This document shows, piece after piece, positions 8,406 to 17,285 of a stretch of DNA of 64,000 bases (its first letter is position 1; every line of letters begins with the position of its first letter). The notes under the pieces were generated by a model. It was not told the origin of the DNA, made no database searches, and was given only the letters and a program-made list of their open reading frames with translations. The stretch comes from Amycolatopsis anabasis (GTDB lineage Bacteria > Actinomycetota > Actinomycetes > Mycobacteriales > Pseudonocardiaceae). Where the stretch lies: assembly GCF_009765355.1 (NCBI RefSeq), contig NZ_VTHK01000010.1:152911-216910 (forward strand), read 5' to 3'. The translations under genes and the position numbers were made by a program.

Positions 8406-9413
8406 CTAACCCGCCTCCGGCAGCACGTCCCCGGCGAACCGCGCGTCCACGTCGCCGGTCTCGCCGAGGCGCGCGGCGCGGCGGCCGAACACGAAGACGT
8501 AGGCCAGGAAGGCGACCTCGGCCAGCACGCCGATGCCGATCCGCGCCCAGGTGGGCCAGCCGGACGGGGTCACGAAAGCCTCGATCACGCCGGACACCAG
8601 CAGGACACCGGCCAGCCCGAGCGCGAGCGCGACGACCGCGCGGCCCTCCTGGGCGAGCGCCACCGCGCGCGAGCGGCGGCCGGGGCTGAGCACCGCCCAG
8701 CCGAGCCGCAGCCCGGCGCCGGCCGCGACGAAGACCGCGGTCAGCTCCAGCAGGCCGTGCGGGATCAGCAGGCCGAAGAACAGGTCACCACGCCCGGCCC
8801 CGCTCATCAGGCCGATGCCGACGCCGAGGTTGAGCGCGTTCTGCCAGAGCGCGAGCACGACCGGAATCCCGGCGAGCACGCCCAGGAGCAGGCAGGTGGC
8901 CGCGACCCAGGCGTTGTTGGTCCAGACCTGCGCGGCGAACGAGCCCGCGGGATTGCTCGAGTAGTACGCCTCGTACGCGCCACCCGGTTCGGTGAGTTTG
9001 CGGATCTCGTCCGGGGCCGCGATGGTCGCCTGCACCTGCTGGTCGCCGGCCACCCAGGCGCCGAGCACGCCGGTCACCAGCAGGGTCAGCACGGCGGTCG
9101 GCACCCACCAGCGCCAGCTGCGGTACACCGCCGCCGGGAAACGCCGGGAGAAGAACAGCCCGAACTCGCGCCACGCCGGGCTGTGCGTCCCGGTCACCGC
9201 GGACCGCGCGCGCACGACCAGCCCGGAGAGCCAGGACAGCAGTGCCGGATCCGGGGCCACCGAGCGCACGATCGACAGGTGGGTCGCGGCGCGCTGGTAG
9301 AGCGTGACCAGTTCGTCGGCCTCGGGGCCGGGCAGGGTGGCGCTGCGTCGGGTCAGCTCGTCCAGCCGCTGCCATTCGGCACGGTGGCTGGCGACGAACA
9401 CGTCCACGTCCAC
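8406..9413 (-). CDS. Stage II sporulation protein M family (SpoIIM) membrane protein
   Basis: 335 residues from the GTG at 9413, which has a GGGAGG site; the frame extends further upstream but without support. A soluble N-terminus (DVFVASHRAEWQRLDELTRR) precedes five or six membrane spans. These include a span near residue 100 (WVPTAVLTLLVTGVLGAWV) and the family's LIPHGLLELTAVFVAAGAGL motif. Actinobacterial members are usually neighbours of RDD and MoxR/DUF58 genes, as here, and are not sporulation-specific. Divergently oriented to the RDD gene, with which it probably shares a regulatory region. Role unknown. Confidence 0.92.
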   Translation of the reverse strand: MDVDVFVASHRAEWQRLDELTRRSATLPGPEADELVTLYQRAATHLSIVRSVAPDPALLSWLSGLVVRARSAVTGTHSPAWREFGLFFSRRFPAAVYRSWRWWVPTAVLTLLVTGVLGAWVAGDQQVQATIAAPDEIRKLTEPGGAYEAYYSSNPAGSFAAQVWTNNAWVAATCLLLGVLAGIPVVLALWQNALNLGVGIGLMSGAGRGDLFFGLLIPHGLLELTAVFVAAGAGLRLGWAVLSPGRRSRAVALAQEGRAVVALALGLAGVLLVSGVIEAFVTPSGWPTWARIGIGVLAEVAFLAYVFVFGRRAARLGETGDVDARFAGDVLPEAG

Positions 9414-9600
9414 GCGGTACCTCCCGGTCGATTTCCTGGGGTCAACCTTAGGCGGACCTGGGCGGACGGGTTTTGTCGGTGGTGCGTGCCATCCTTCGGA
9501 GCAAGGTGATTGGTCCTTCGAGGAAGAGGGGGTGGGAGATGTAAGCAAGGCCTCGCGACTTCGGCCTTTCCGGCCGTCGCCGGGTACTAGAGTTCGCGTC

Positions 9601-10590
9601 GTGCAGCCTGAGTCCGAACTCGTCACCGGGGATGCCGTGGTGCTGGAGCTCCGGCTCGCCACGCTCGCCAGCCGCGGCGTTGCCTTCGCCCTGGACGTAC
9701 TGGTGCAGTTCGCCGCGCTGTTCCTGTTCTTCCTGGTGCTGGGCGCCGTCGGCTTCGCCGACCAGGCGCTCGCGATCGCGGTGATGCTGACGCTGTTCGT
9801 CCTGGTGCGGGTCGGCTATCCGGTGATCTTCGAGACGCTCGCCGGTGGGCGGACGCTGGGCAAGATGGCGCTCGGGCTGCGGGTCGTCCGGGACGACGGC
9901 GGGCCGATCCGGTTCCGGCACGCGCTCGCCCGCGGGCTCGCCGGTGCGATCGTCGACTTCGGTCCGGTGCTGCTGTGGAGCGCGGTGGCGATCGTGGTGT
10001 CGTTGTGCTCGGGCAAGTCCAAGCGGGTCGGGGATTTCCTCGCGGGCACGGTGGTGATCAGGGAGCGGGTGCCGCAGGCGTCGGCTCCGATGCTGATGAT
10101 GCCGCCGCCACTGGCCCCCTGGGCGTCCCAGCTCGACCTGTCCGGGCTGAACGACGACCTGGCGCTGGCCATCCGGCAGTACCTGGGACGGATGGCCGAA
10201 CTGCGCCCGGAGGCCCGCGACGCGCTGGGCTACCAGCTGGCGCAGGAGGTGGGCGCACGCCTGAACGCACCGCTTCCGCCGGGGGTGCCGGTCTGGGCGT
10301 ACCTGACCGCGATCCTCGCCGAGCGGCGAGCGCGCGACCAGGCCCGGATGCTCGGCTACGCACCGGCGGCGGGGGTCCAGCCGGGTGGGATGCCGCCTTA
10401 CAGGCAGCAGCCGACCGCGCCGGGGACGGGAAGCGGGTGGGCGCCACCCGCGCCGGATCCGGGCCACGGTTGGGCGCCATCGGCGACGGATCGGGGGCAC
10501 GGTTGGGCGCGGCCACCGGAGGGTTCGCGGCCGGAAGGGGCCGCGCCGGAGCAGCCGGTCGTGGAGAACCCGTTCACGCCGCCGAGCTGA
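9601..10590 (+). CDS. RDD family membrane protein with long Pro/Gly-rich tail
   Basis: 329 residues from GTG at 9601. TAGAGT lies seven bases upstream, so the start is probably leaderless. The RDD domain (residues ~18-160) shows the R of ASRGVAFALD, a GGRTLGKMALGLRVV loop and a final KSKRVGDFLAGTVVI. A ~120-residue cytoplasmic region follows, and then a low-complexity tail with GHGWAP/GHGWAR repeats ending at residue 329. RDD proteins are predicted transporters or ion exchangers; the substrate is unknown. It faces away from SpoIIM, the standard partner. Confidence 0.92.
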   Translation: MQPESELVTGDAVVLELRLATLASRGVAFALDVLVQFAALFLFFLVLGAVGFADQALAIAVMLTLFVLVRVGYPVIFETLAGGRTLGKMALGLRVVRDDGGPIRFRHALARGLAGAIVDFGPVLLWSAVAIVVSLCSGKSKRVGDFLAGTVVIRERVPQASAPMLMMPPPLAPWASQLDLSGLNDDLALAIRQYLGRMAELRPEARDALGYQLAQEVGARLNAPLPPGVPVWAYLTAILAERRARDQARMLGYAPAAGVQPGGMPPYRQQPTAPGTGSGWAPPAPDPGHGWAPSATDRGHGWARPPEGSRPEGAAPEQPVVENPFTPPS

Positions 10591-10603
10591 GCCGTTCCGC
10601 GGG

Positions 10604-11917
10604 TCAGCTCACGTCACCGCTGGACGCGGCGAACGTGTTGCACGACGAGGTGCGGTTGCTCTTCGCGCCCGCACGCCACCAGCCGGCGTAGTGCGCGTTG
10701 GTGCCGTGGTCGCGGGTGCCGGATGTGTTGTCGCCCCGGGTTTCCTGGTCGTTCCAGGCCGTGTCGAACACTTTCTGCGTCACGGTGCCGCCCCGGTTCG
10801 CGGTCGAGCCGAGGTACATGCCGGAGAAGCACTGCGCCTGCAACTCCTTGCGGCGCGCCATTTCCAGACCGGCGGCCGAGTTCTGCCCGGCGTCGTAGAT
10901 GACGTTCCAGGCGGCGGTCATCAACCCGGTCAGGTCCTGGACGTGGTGGCCGTACTCGTGCGCGAACAGGGCGAGGTAGACGCCCGGCTGGTTGCCGTAC
11001 TGGTCGGTCTGCAGGCCCTGGAACGGCACGTACAGGTGGTCGCGGCAGTAGTAGGCGGCGTAGTTGCGCGTGTTGAAGGTGCCGCAGTCGGTCTGGAAGG
11101 TCGCCCCGGTGGGGAAGTGCAGCTTCGGCGCGTGCCAGGGCAGGTTCAGCGCGGTGAGGGTCTGGGACCACTGGGCGTCCAGGCAGCGCGTGGCCGCGGT
11201 GAAGAACGCCTCCGACGCGGCGGGATCGCTCGGCCAGCCGGGCAGTGCGCACGGCGCGTTCTGCAAGCCCGCGTTGCGGTTGGTGAGCAGCGGATGATCG
11301 GCCAGGGCCAGCACCTGGCGCGGCCCGCTCGGCGCGCTTTCCGTACTGCTGCGCGAGCTGCTGCTGGAGCTGGAGGTGCTGGCGGACGTGCTGGTGCTCG
11401 TCTCGGTTTCCGAGGACTCGGTGGTGCTCATCGTGGCCGGGGCGTCGCGGTAGCCCGCATCGGCCACCCGGTCGCGACCCGAGGACGCGAGCCCTACGGC
11501 GACCACCACACCGAGGCCGAGCAGGACCACCGCGGCGAGGCAGACCGCGACGATCGGTCCCACGTTGGAGCGCTTCGCGGGGAACGTCCCCGGGCTCTCG
11601 AAGGAGCCCCACGGCGGCGGTCCCGGTGGCATGCCCGGCGGGCCGGGTGGCGGCGCCATGGCGTGCGGCGGCGGTAGCGGCTGCGCCGGTCCGGGTACCG
11701 ACCGGTGCGGCGGCCCTCCGGGCGGGGGATAGCCGCCGGGTGGTGGCCCGGTGGGCGGCGCCGGGTGTTGCCCGCCCGCGGGGCCGAACCGGGTCGCGCC
11801 GGAATGCGGGGGCAGGGCCTGGGCGGCCGGGGGCGGCTGGGGTGGAAGCGCGCCCGGCACCGGACGTGGGCCGGGCGGTGGGCGGTTCGGATCCCACGGC
11901 CCCTGCGGCTCGGTCAT
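10604..11917 (-). CDS. Membrane-anchored neutral zinc metallopeptidase
   Basis: 437 residues with a GGGGGAG ribosome site. The first ~115 residues are Pro/Gly-rich and predicted cytoplasmic. One membrane span follows (VGPIVAVCLAAVVLLGLGVV), then a Ser/Thr/Glu stalk with a run of Ser, then the peptidase domain. The zinc motif HEYGH is at ~320-324, and a downstream ELQAQCFSGMYLG probably holds the third ligand. Four to five Cys suggest disulfides outside the cell. The neighbouring gene is a clear paralogue with the same architecture, so the pair arose by tandem duplication. Substrate unknown. Confidence 0.93.
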   Translation of the reverse strand: MTEPQGPWDPNRPPPGPRPVPGALPPQPPPAAQALPPHSGATRFGPAGGQHPAPPTGPPPGGYPPPGGPPHRSVPGPAQPLPPPHAMAPPPGPPGMPPGPPPWGSFESPGTFPAKRSNVGPIVAVCLAAVVLLGLGVVVAVGLASSGRDRVADAGYRDAPATMSTTESSETETSTSTSASTSSSSSSSRSSTESAPSGPRQVLALADHPLLTNRNAGLQNAPCALPGWPSDPAASEAFFTAATRCLDAQWSQTLTALNLPWHAPKLHFPTGATFQTDCGTFNTRNYAAYYCRDHLYVPFQGLQTDQYGNQPGVYLALFAHEYGHHVQDLTGLMTAAWNVIYDAGQNSAAGLEMARRKELQAQCFSGMYLGSTANRGGTVTQKVFDTAWNDQETRGDNTSGTRDHGTNAHYAGWWRAGAKSNRTSSCNTFAASSGDVS

Positions 11918-12025
11918 GTGGGTGCTCCCCCAGGGGGCTCGCTTCCGGCGGACCGCACCTGAATACCACAGCGATGGGCTCAGGCGCGGCGGTTCCGCCG
12001 GATCACCCCGGTGCCGTGGGGACGA

Positions 12026-13810
12026 TCAGGAGACGTCCCCGGACGAGGACGCCCAGGTGTTGCACTGCTGTGTCCGGTTCTTGCTCGACCCGTGCTGCCA
12101 CCAGGCGATGTTGTGGTTCGCCGAACCGTGGTCCCGGCGGCCGGTCGGGTTGTAGTCGTCGCCCCGGTTCTGGCTGTTGGCGGCCTCGTTGAAGATGTTC
12201 CGGTCCACCGAACCGCCCGCGACCGAGGACGAGCCGACGAACATCCCGGAATAGCACTGCGCCTGCAGTTCGAGCCGCCGGGAAAGTTCCAGCCCGGCCG
12301 CGGAGTCGGCGCCCGCTTCGTAGCGCTGTTCGGCGTAGGCGTCCATGACCCCGCTCAGCGTTTCCACGTGGTGGCCGTATTCGTGCGCGAGCATCGCCAG
12401 GTACGGCCCGGGGCGGTTGCCCCACTGGTTGAGTTCGATCCGGTCCATGGGCATGTAGATGGTGTTGTTGCGCGGGCAGTAGAACGGTGTGCGCCCGGTG
12501 GTGGTGCCCCCGCCGCCGCACGGCGTGGACGATTCCGACACCGAATTCGGCACGGTCAGCCGCGGGCTGGAGAACGGCAGGTTGAACCCGGCGAGCAGCG
12601 GCTGCCACACCCGGTCCAGGCACGCGATCGCGCTCTGGAAGAACCGCTGCGCGCTCGCCTGGTCGGTGGCCCACCGGGACAGCGAGCACGCGATGTTCTG
12701 CAACCCCGCGGTGCTGCTGGCGAACATCGGGTGGTCGGCCAGCCGTTTCACCGGTTGCGGGCCGCGCGGCCGTTCCGGCTCGTCGTCGGCCGTGCGACGA
12801 GTGCTCGATTCGCGGGAGGAGGTCGATTCGTCGGTCTCGCTCGTGGCGGTGTCCGAACTGGACTCCGTGGAACTGGACGACTCTTCGCTGCTGGACGAGG
12901 TCGGGTACTCGCTGTACCCGGCGTCGGCGACCCGCTGGTGGCTCGAGCCGGTGAGCCCGACCACCGCCACCACGCCGAGGCCGAGCAGCATGACCGCGGC
13001 GAGGCAGACCGCCACGACCGGGCCGGTGCTGGACTTCTTCGCGGGCAACCGTCCGAAGTGGCCGTACCCGAACTGGCCCCAGCCCGGTGGTGGCGGGCCG
13101 AAACCGGGCGGCGCGCCGACCGGCCCGGGTGGCGGTGCCACCGCACGCGGCGGCGGCAACGGCTGGGCGGACGGGGGTGGAAGCGGCTGGGCTCCCGGCG
13201 GTGGCAACGGCTGGGCCGCGGACGGCGGGAGCGGTTGGGCCGCCGGAGGTGGCAACGGTCGGGCCGCCGGAGGTGGCAACGGTTGGGCTGCCGGAGGTGG
13301 GAGCGGTTGGGCCGCTGGAGGCGGAAGCGGCTGGGTGGACGGCGGCGAAGTCGGCTGCGGTCCGGTGGGCGGCCCAGGGGGACGGCCCGGCGGAGGGGAT
13401 CCGGCGCCGGGTGGCGGCAAGGGTCCGCCCGGTGCGCCCGACGGCCCGGTGGCGCGCGGCGGAACCGGCGTGGCGGGTACGGAGCCGGGCGTGGGCTCGG
13501 AGCCGGGGACGGGCCTGGCGCCGCGCGGCGGGAGCGGCCGGGCCGCCGGGGGAGGCAGGGGACGCGCGGCGGGCGGTGGCAGCGGGCGGCCGCCGGTCGG
13601 CGGAACCGGTCGCCCGGTGGGCGGCTGGCCGCCTGCCGGGGTGGCCGGGTGGCCGCCTGCCGGAGTGGGCGGCTGACCGCCTGCCGGGGTGGCCGGGTGG
13701 CCGCCTGCCGGGGTGGCGGGGTGGCTGCCCGTCGGCGGGTGTGGGTGCGCGCCGGAAGGCGGGCCCGCCGGGCGCCCGGCGCCGTGCGGCCACGGCGGTT
13801 GCTGCGTCAT
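12026..13810 (-). CDS. Membrane-anchored neutral zinc metallopeptidase, long Pro-rich paralogue
   Basis: 594 residues, the second copy of the architecture in the adjacent gene, with the HEYGH motif at ~476-480 and ELQAQCYSGMFVG after it. Its cytoplasmic N-terminus is about 140 residues longer, made of two sets of eight-residue repeats: HPATPAGG-type near the start and AQPLPPPA-type further on. One membrane span (VVAVCLAAVMLLGLGVVAVV) and a Ser/Glu-rich stalk follow. The catalytic halves align throughout, including the RDHG and GDVS C-termini. The expansion in the N-terminus looks like repeat slippage. It is divergent from the DUF2207 pair. Confidence 0.92.
   Translation of the reverse strand: MTQQPPWPHGAGRPAGPPSGAHPHPPTGSHPATPAGGHPATPAGGQPPTPAGGHPATPAGGQPPTGRPVPPTGGRPLPPPAARPLPPPAARPLPPRGARPVPGSEPTPGSVPATPVPPRATGPSGAPGGPLPPPGAGSPPPGRPPGPPTGPQPTSPPSTQPLPPPAAQPLPPPAAQPLPPPAARPLPPPAAQPLPPSAAQPLPPPGAQPLPPPSAQPLPPPRAVAPPPGPVGAPPGFGPPPPGWGQFGYGHFGRLPAKKSSTGPVVAVCLAAVMLLGLGVVAVVGLTGSSHQRVADAGYSEYPTSSSSEESSSSTESSSDTATSETDESTSSRESSTRRTADDEPERPRGPQPVKRLADHPMFASSTAGLQNIACSLSRWATDQASAQRFFQSAIACLDRVWQPLLAGFNLPFSSPRLTVPNSVSESSTPCGGGGTTTGRTPFYCPRNNTIYMPMDRIELNQWGNRPGPYLAMLAHEYGHHVETLSGVMDAYAEQRYEAGADSAAGLELSRRLELQAQCYSGMFVGSSSVAGGSVDRNIFNEAANSQNRGDDYNPTGRRDHGSANHNIAWWQHGSSKNRTQQCNTWASSSGDVS
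13150..13340 (-). repeat. 24-bp tandem repeats encoding AQPLPPPA units
   Basis: About eight degenerate 24-bp units lie within the Zn-peptidase gene, read on the minus strand as AQPLPPPA with variants such as ARPLPPPA, AQPLPPSA and AQPLPPPG. The unit length is a multiple of three, so copy-number change keeps the frame. Confidence 0.8.
13618..13735 (-). repeat. 24-bp tandem repeats encoding HPATPAGG units
   Basis: Four to five 24-bp units near the 5' end of the same gene read HPATPAGG or QPPTPAGG on the minus strand. Individual units are almost identical at DNA level (the phrase CCGCCTGCCGG recurs), which points to recent expansion. Confidence 0.8.
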
Positions 13811-13903
13811 CTGTGTCGGATCCCCCGGGAGGTCTTCGGCGCCGCACCCCGATTGGCGTGATCGCGTCCGAAAGCATATGCCGGTGCACTATCGTCTGGC
13901 ACC

Positions 13904-15664
13904 GTGTTCAGGAACTTGGGGGTCCTCGCCGCGGCGGCGACGCTCGCCACGGTGAGCGGCCTCGCGGCGCAACCGGTCGGCACCACGCCGACCGGGGAGC
14001 CCCCGGCGCCCTCGCGAGCGGATGTGGCGCCGTCCACCGCACCCGACGCGCTGCTCAAGCAGCAGGCGCCCACGGCGCCGGTCGTGGTCGACTCGTTGAA
14101 GGTCCAGCGCGACGGCGCGCTCGCGGTCACCGAGAAGATCACCGTGCCCGGCGGGCAGGAACTCGCTCGGCGGGTGCCGTTGCGGGTGCCCGCCGACGAC
14201 GACCGCGACCGGATCTACACGGTCCGCGACGCGAAGGCCGAGGGCGCCGCCACCGTGGAGACCGCCGACGGGCAGTTCGTCGTCCACGCGCGCGGCGGCG
14301 AGTCCACGGTCACCTACACCGTGGACGGCGCGGTCGCCGATCTCGCCGATCAGCAGCAGGTTCGCTGGCAGGTCGCCAGCGGCTGGGACGCCGACCTGTC
14401 CCGCCTCCAGGTCTCCTTCATCGCGCCCGCGCAATCGTCCACAACGGACTGTTTCGCCGGGCCGATCGGGTCCAGCGCGCGGTGCACGCTCGCCGAGGTC
14501 GACCACACCGGGATCGTGCGGGTCGACCAGGACGGAGTGCGGGCGGGCGACCGGGTGGACCTGGTGGTCGGCCTGCCCGCGGGCACCGTGCCCGCGAACG
14601 CCCGCTTCGAACAGGTCGCGTCGGTGGCCACCGCGTTCGCGCTGACCCCGGTCACCGCGATCGGCCTCGGCATCCTGGTGCTGCTCCTGGCCGCCGGATT
14701 CGCCGTGCTCTGGTGGCTGCGCCGCCGCGACGCCCGCGCGCTCGCCGCCGGGTCCGGTCCGGTCGAGGTCCTGATGCGCGACGGCGACCGGGTCTCCTTC
14801 GCCTCGCCCGACGGCGTCCTGCCGGGCCAGGTCGGCACGGTCGTGGACGGCACGGTCGACGTGGTCGACGTCAGCGCGACCGTGGTCGATCTCGCGGTGC
14901 GCAACTACCTCTGGCTCGCCGAGATCCCCGGCCCGAACGGCTTCGCCGATTGGCAGCTGTCCCGCCGCAACCCGCCCGACGAGCACCTGCACGACTTCGA
15001 ACGCGCGGTCTTCGAAACCCTGCTGCCCGCCGGCCGGGACACCGCCCTGCTCTCCGAACTCCGCTCCGGCGGCGCCCTCGACCTGACCCCGGTCCGCGAA
15101 GCGATGTACGCCGACGTGGTCCGCCAGCGCTGGTTCACCCGCCGCCCGGATCTCGGCCGGAATTCCTTGACCTGGGCGGGAATCGCGGTCGCCGCCCTGG
15201 GCGTGCTCGGCACCGCCGCGCTCGCGTTCACCGTCGGCCACGCGCTGCTCGGCGTCGCGGTGGCCCTCGCCGGGATCGCGCTCGCCGCCGGGGCGAGCTG
15301 GCTGCCGTCCCGGACCGCCCGCGGCCGCCTGCTCGCGGGCCAGGTCCGCGGCCTGCTGCAGTACCTGCACACCGCCGATCCGGTGGCGATTCCGCCCGCC
15401 GACCGGGAAATGGTGTTCTCCCGGTCCCTGCCCTACGCGGTCGTCCTCGGCGAGACCGAGCGCTGGCTCGAGGCCTTCGCGGCCCTCGATCCGGCCGCGG
15501 ACGGATCCCCGGGGCTGTACTGGTTCGGCGGCCTCGAGGGCGACGCGAACCTCCAGCGCTTCCGGAGCCACTTCCCGGCCTTCCTCACCGCCCTGGACGG
15601 CCTGCTCGCCGAAGCGGGCCACCTGCGTTCGATCCGCCCCACCGGCGACCCGGTCCCCGCGTAG
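13904..15664 (+). CDS. DUF2207 family membrane protein, first of a tandem pair
   Basis: 586 residues from GTG, with TATCGT eight bases upstream (probably leaderless). A signal peptide (FRNLGVLAAAATLATVSGLA) is followed by an extracytoplasmic DUF2207 domain with RDGALAVTEKITVPGG and RRVPLRVPADDDRDRIY. Membrane spans lie near residues 247-270 and ~430-470, and the C-terminal cytoplasmic domain contains FSRSLPYAVVLGETERW. The family (YciQ-like) has no assigned function. The next gene is a paralogue starting four bases after this stop. Confidence 0.9.
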   Translation: MFRNLGVLAAAATLATVSGLAAQPVGTTPTGEPPAPSRADVAPSTAPDALLKQQAPTAPVVVDSLKVQRDGALAVTEKITVPGGQELARRVPLRVPADDDRDRIYTVRDAKAEGAATVETADGQFVVHARGGESTVTYTVDGAVADLADQQQVRWQVASGWDADLSRLQVSFIAPAQSSTTDCFAGPIGSSARCTLAEVDHTGIVRVDQDGVRAGDRVDLVVGLPAGTVPANARFEQVASVATAFALTPVTAIGLGILVLLLAAGFAVLWWLRRRDARALAAGSGPVEVLMRDGDRVSFASPDGVLPGQVGTVVDGTVDVVDVSATVVDLAVRNYLWLAEIPGPNGFADWQLSRRNPPDEHLHDFERAVFETLLPAGRDTALLSELRSGGALDLTPVREAMYADVVRQRWFTRRPDLGRNSLTWAGIAVAALGVLGTAALAFTVGHALLGVAVALAGIALAAGASWLPSRTARGRLLAGQVRGLLQYLHTADPVAIPPADREMVFSRSLPYAVVLGETERWLEAFAALDPAADGSPGLYWFGGLEGDANLQRFRSHFPAFLTALDGLLAEAGHLRSIRPTGDPVPA

Positions 15665-15667
15665 CCC

Positions 15668-17275
15668 GTGCGGCGGCTCGTCCTCCCGGCCGTGCTCGTC
15701 CTGATCGGCCTGCTCGCCCCGCCGGGAGCGGCCGCCCAGGACCAACCGCCCGTACCCGGATTGCCGCAGAGCGCGGAGATCGCGCTGAAACTGGAACGCG
15801 ACGGCGCGCTCTCGGTCACCGAAGCCGTTTCGGTGCCCGAAGGCACGCGGATGAACCGTCGGGTGCCGCTGCGCCTCCCGGCCGGGAACGACCGCGACCG
15901 CGTGCTTTCCGTCCGCGACATCGCCATCGAAGGCCGCGGTGACGCCCAGGTCGCCGAGGACGCGTTCACCGTGCGGCTCGACGGCGGCACGGCGCTCGTG
16001 CGGTACACAGTGGACGGTGTAGTCGGTGACGTCGACGGGCTGCCGACCGTGCGCTGGCGGATCGCCGGGGGCTGGGACACCCCGCTCAACCTGGTGCGCG
16101 GTTCGTTCGCGGCGCCGAAGATCCCGCGCACGGTCCGGTGCGCGGCCGGGCCCGAAGGCGGCGAGCGGACCTGCGACGCGGCGCAGTTCGACCACGCCGG
16201 GCTCACCCGGTTCACCCAGCAGAACCTCGCCGCGGGCGACCGGATGGACCTCACCGTCGAACTGCCCGGCGGCACGGTCCCCGCGAACGAACGGCTCGAG
16301 CCCGCGGACACCGTGGCCGGAGCGTTCCTGCTCACGGCGCCGGTCGCCTGGACCTGGGGCGGGTTCGCGGTGCTGCTGCTCGCGGGCCTGCTGGTCGCGC
16401 TCTGGCTGCGGCAGCGGGACGCGCGTCCGGGCGCCCCGCTCCCGGTCGACGAACTCGCCGCGGACGGGGTGTTCGCGTCCCCGGAAGGCGTGCTGCCCGG
16501 TCAGGTCGGCGCGGTGCTGTCCGGCCGGGCGGGCACCCTGGACCTCGCGGCGACCGTGCTCGACCTCGCCGTGCGCAACTACCTGTGGGTGGCCCCGGTG
16601 CCGGGCGAGCTGCCGGACTGGACCCTGACCCGCCGCAACCCGGCGGACGACCAGCTCACCGGCTACGAACGGATCGTCTTCGAGACGCTGTTCGCCGGTG
16701 GCGACTCGATCACGCTCTCCGGACTGCGCGCGGCCGGGGGCATCGACCTCGCCGCCGTGCGCGATCCGCTGCACGACGAGCTCGTGCGGCGGCGCTGGTT
16801 CGCCCGCCGCGGCCGCTGGCTCCGGGCCGGGGTCCGGGTGGCCTGCTGGGGCGTGTTCCTCACCGTCCTGCTCGCCCTCACCGTGGGCTACGCGCAGCTC
16901 GGCCTGGTCGTCCTCGCCGCGGGCGGGGCGCTCGCGCTCGGCGGGCGCCTGCTCCCGGCGCGCACCGAACGCGGGCGGATCCTGCGCCGCAGGCTGCTCG
17001 GCCTGCACGACCGGCTCCGCGCCCCGCGGGTCCGCGGAGTGGGAAAACCCGAACGCGAACTGGTGTTCTCCCGCGGCCTGCCGTACGCGCTCGTCCTCGG
17101 CGAGGCGCCCGCCTGGATCGCCGCGTTCGGCGAGCTGAAGCGCCCCCCGGCGGTGTACTGGTACGCCCTCGGCGAACACGAGAACGGGGACGAGCTCGCC
17201 GGGGCGGGCGAGTTCGCCGCCCTCCTGCCCGGGGCGATCTCGGGCACGCGCCCGCGCGTGCGCACCAGCCCGTAG
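15668..17275 (+). CDS. DUF2207 family membrane protein, second of a tandem pair
   Basis: 535 residues from GTG three bases after the first copy's stop codon. It has the same order as its neighbour: signal peptide, LERDGALSVTEAVSVPEG, RRVPLRLPAGNDRDR, a membrane span near residues 223-243, paired spans near ~395-435, then FSRGLPYALVLGEAPAW. The two copies align along their full length and are clearly an old tandem duplication. The stop codon is embedded in the TAGGGT box that precedes the M16 peptidase gene. Confidence 0.9.
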   Translation: MRRLVLPAVLVLIGLLAPPGAAAQDQPPVPGLPQSAEIALKLERDGALSVTEAVSVPEGTRMNRRVPLRLPAGNDRDRVLSVRDIAIEGRGDAQVAEDAFTVRLDGGTALVRYTVDGVVGDVDGLPTVRWRIAGGWDTPLNLVRGSFAAPKIPRTVRCAAGPEGGERTCDAAQFDHAGLTRFTQQNLAAGDRMDLTVELPGGTVPANERLEPADTVAGAFLLTAPVAWTWGGFAVLLLAGLLVALWLRQRDARPGAPLPVDELAADGVFASPEGVLPGQVGAVLSGRAGTLDLAATVLDLAVRNYLWVAPVPGELPDWTLTRRNPADDQLTGYERIVFETLFAGGDSITLSGLRAAGGIDLAAVRDPLHDELVRRRWFARRGRWLRAGVRVACWGVFLTVLLALTVGYAQLGLVVLAAGGALALGGRLLPARTERGRILRRRLLGLHDRLRAPRVRGVGKPERELVFSRGLPYALVLGEAPAWIAAFGELKRPPAVYWYALGEHENGDELAGAGEFAALLPGAISGTRPRVRTSP

Positions 17276-17285
17276 GGTGGACGCC

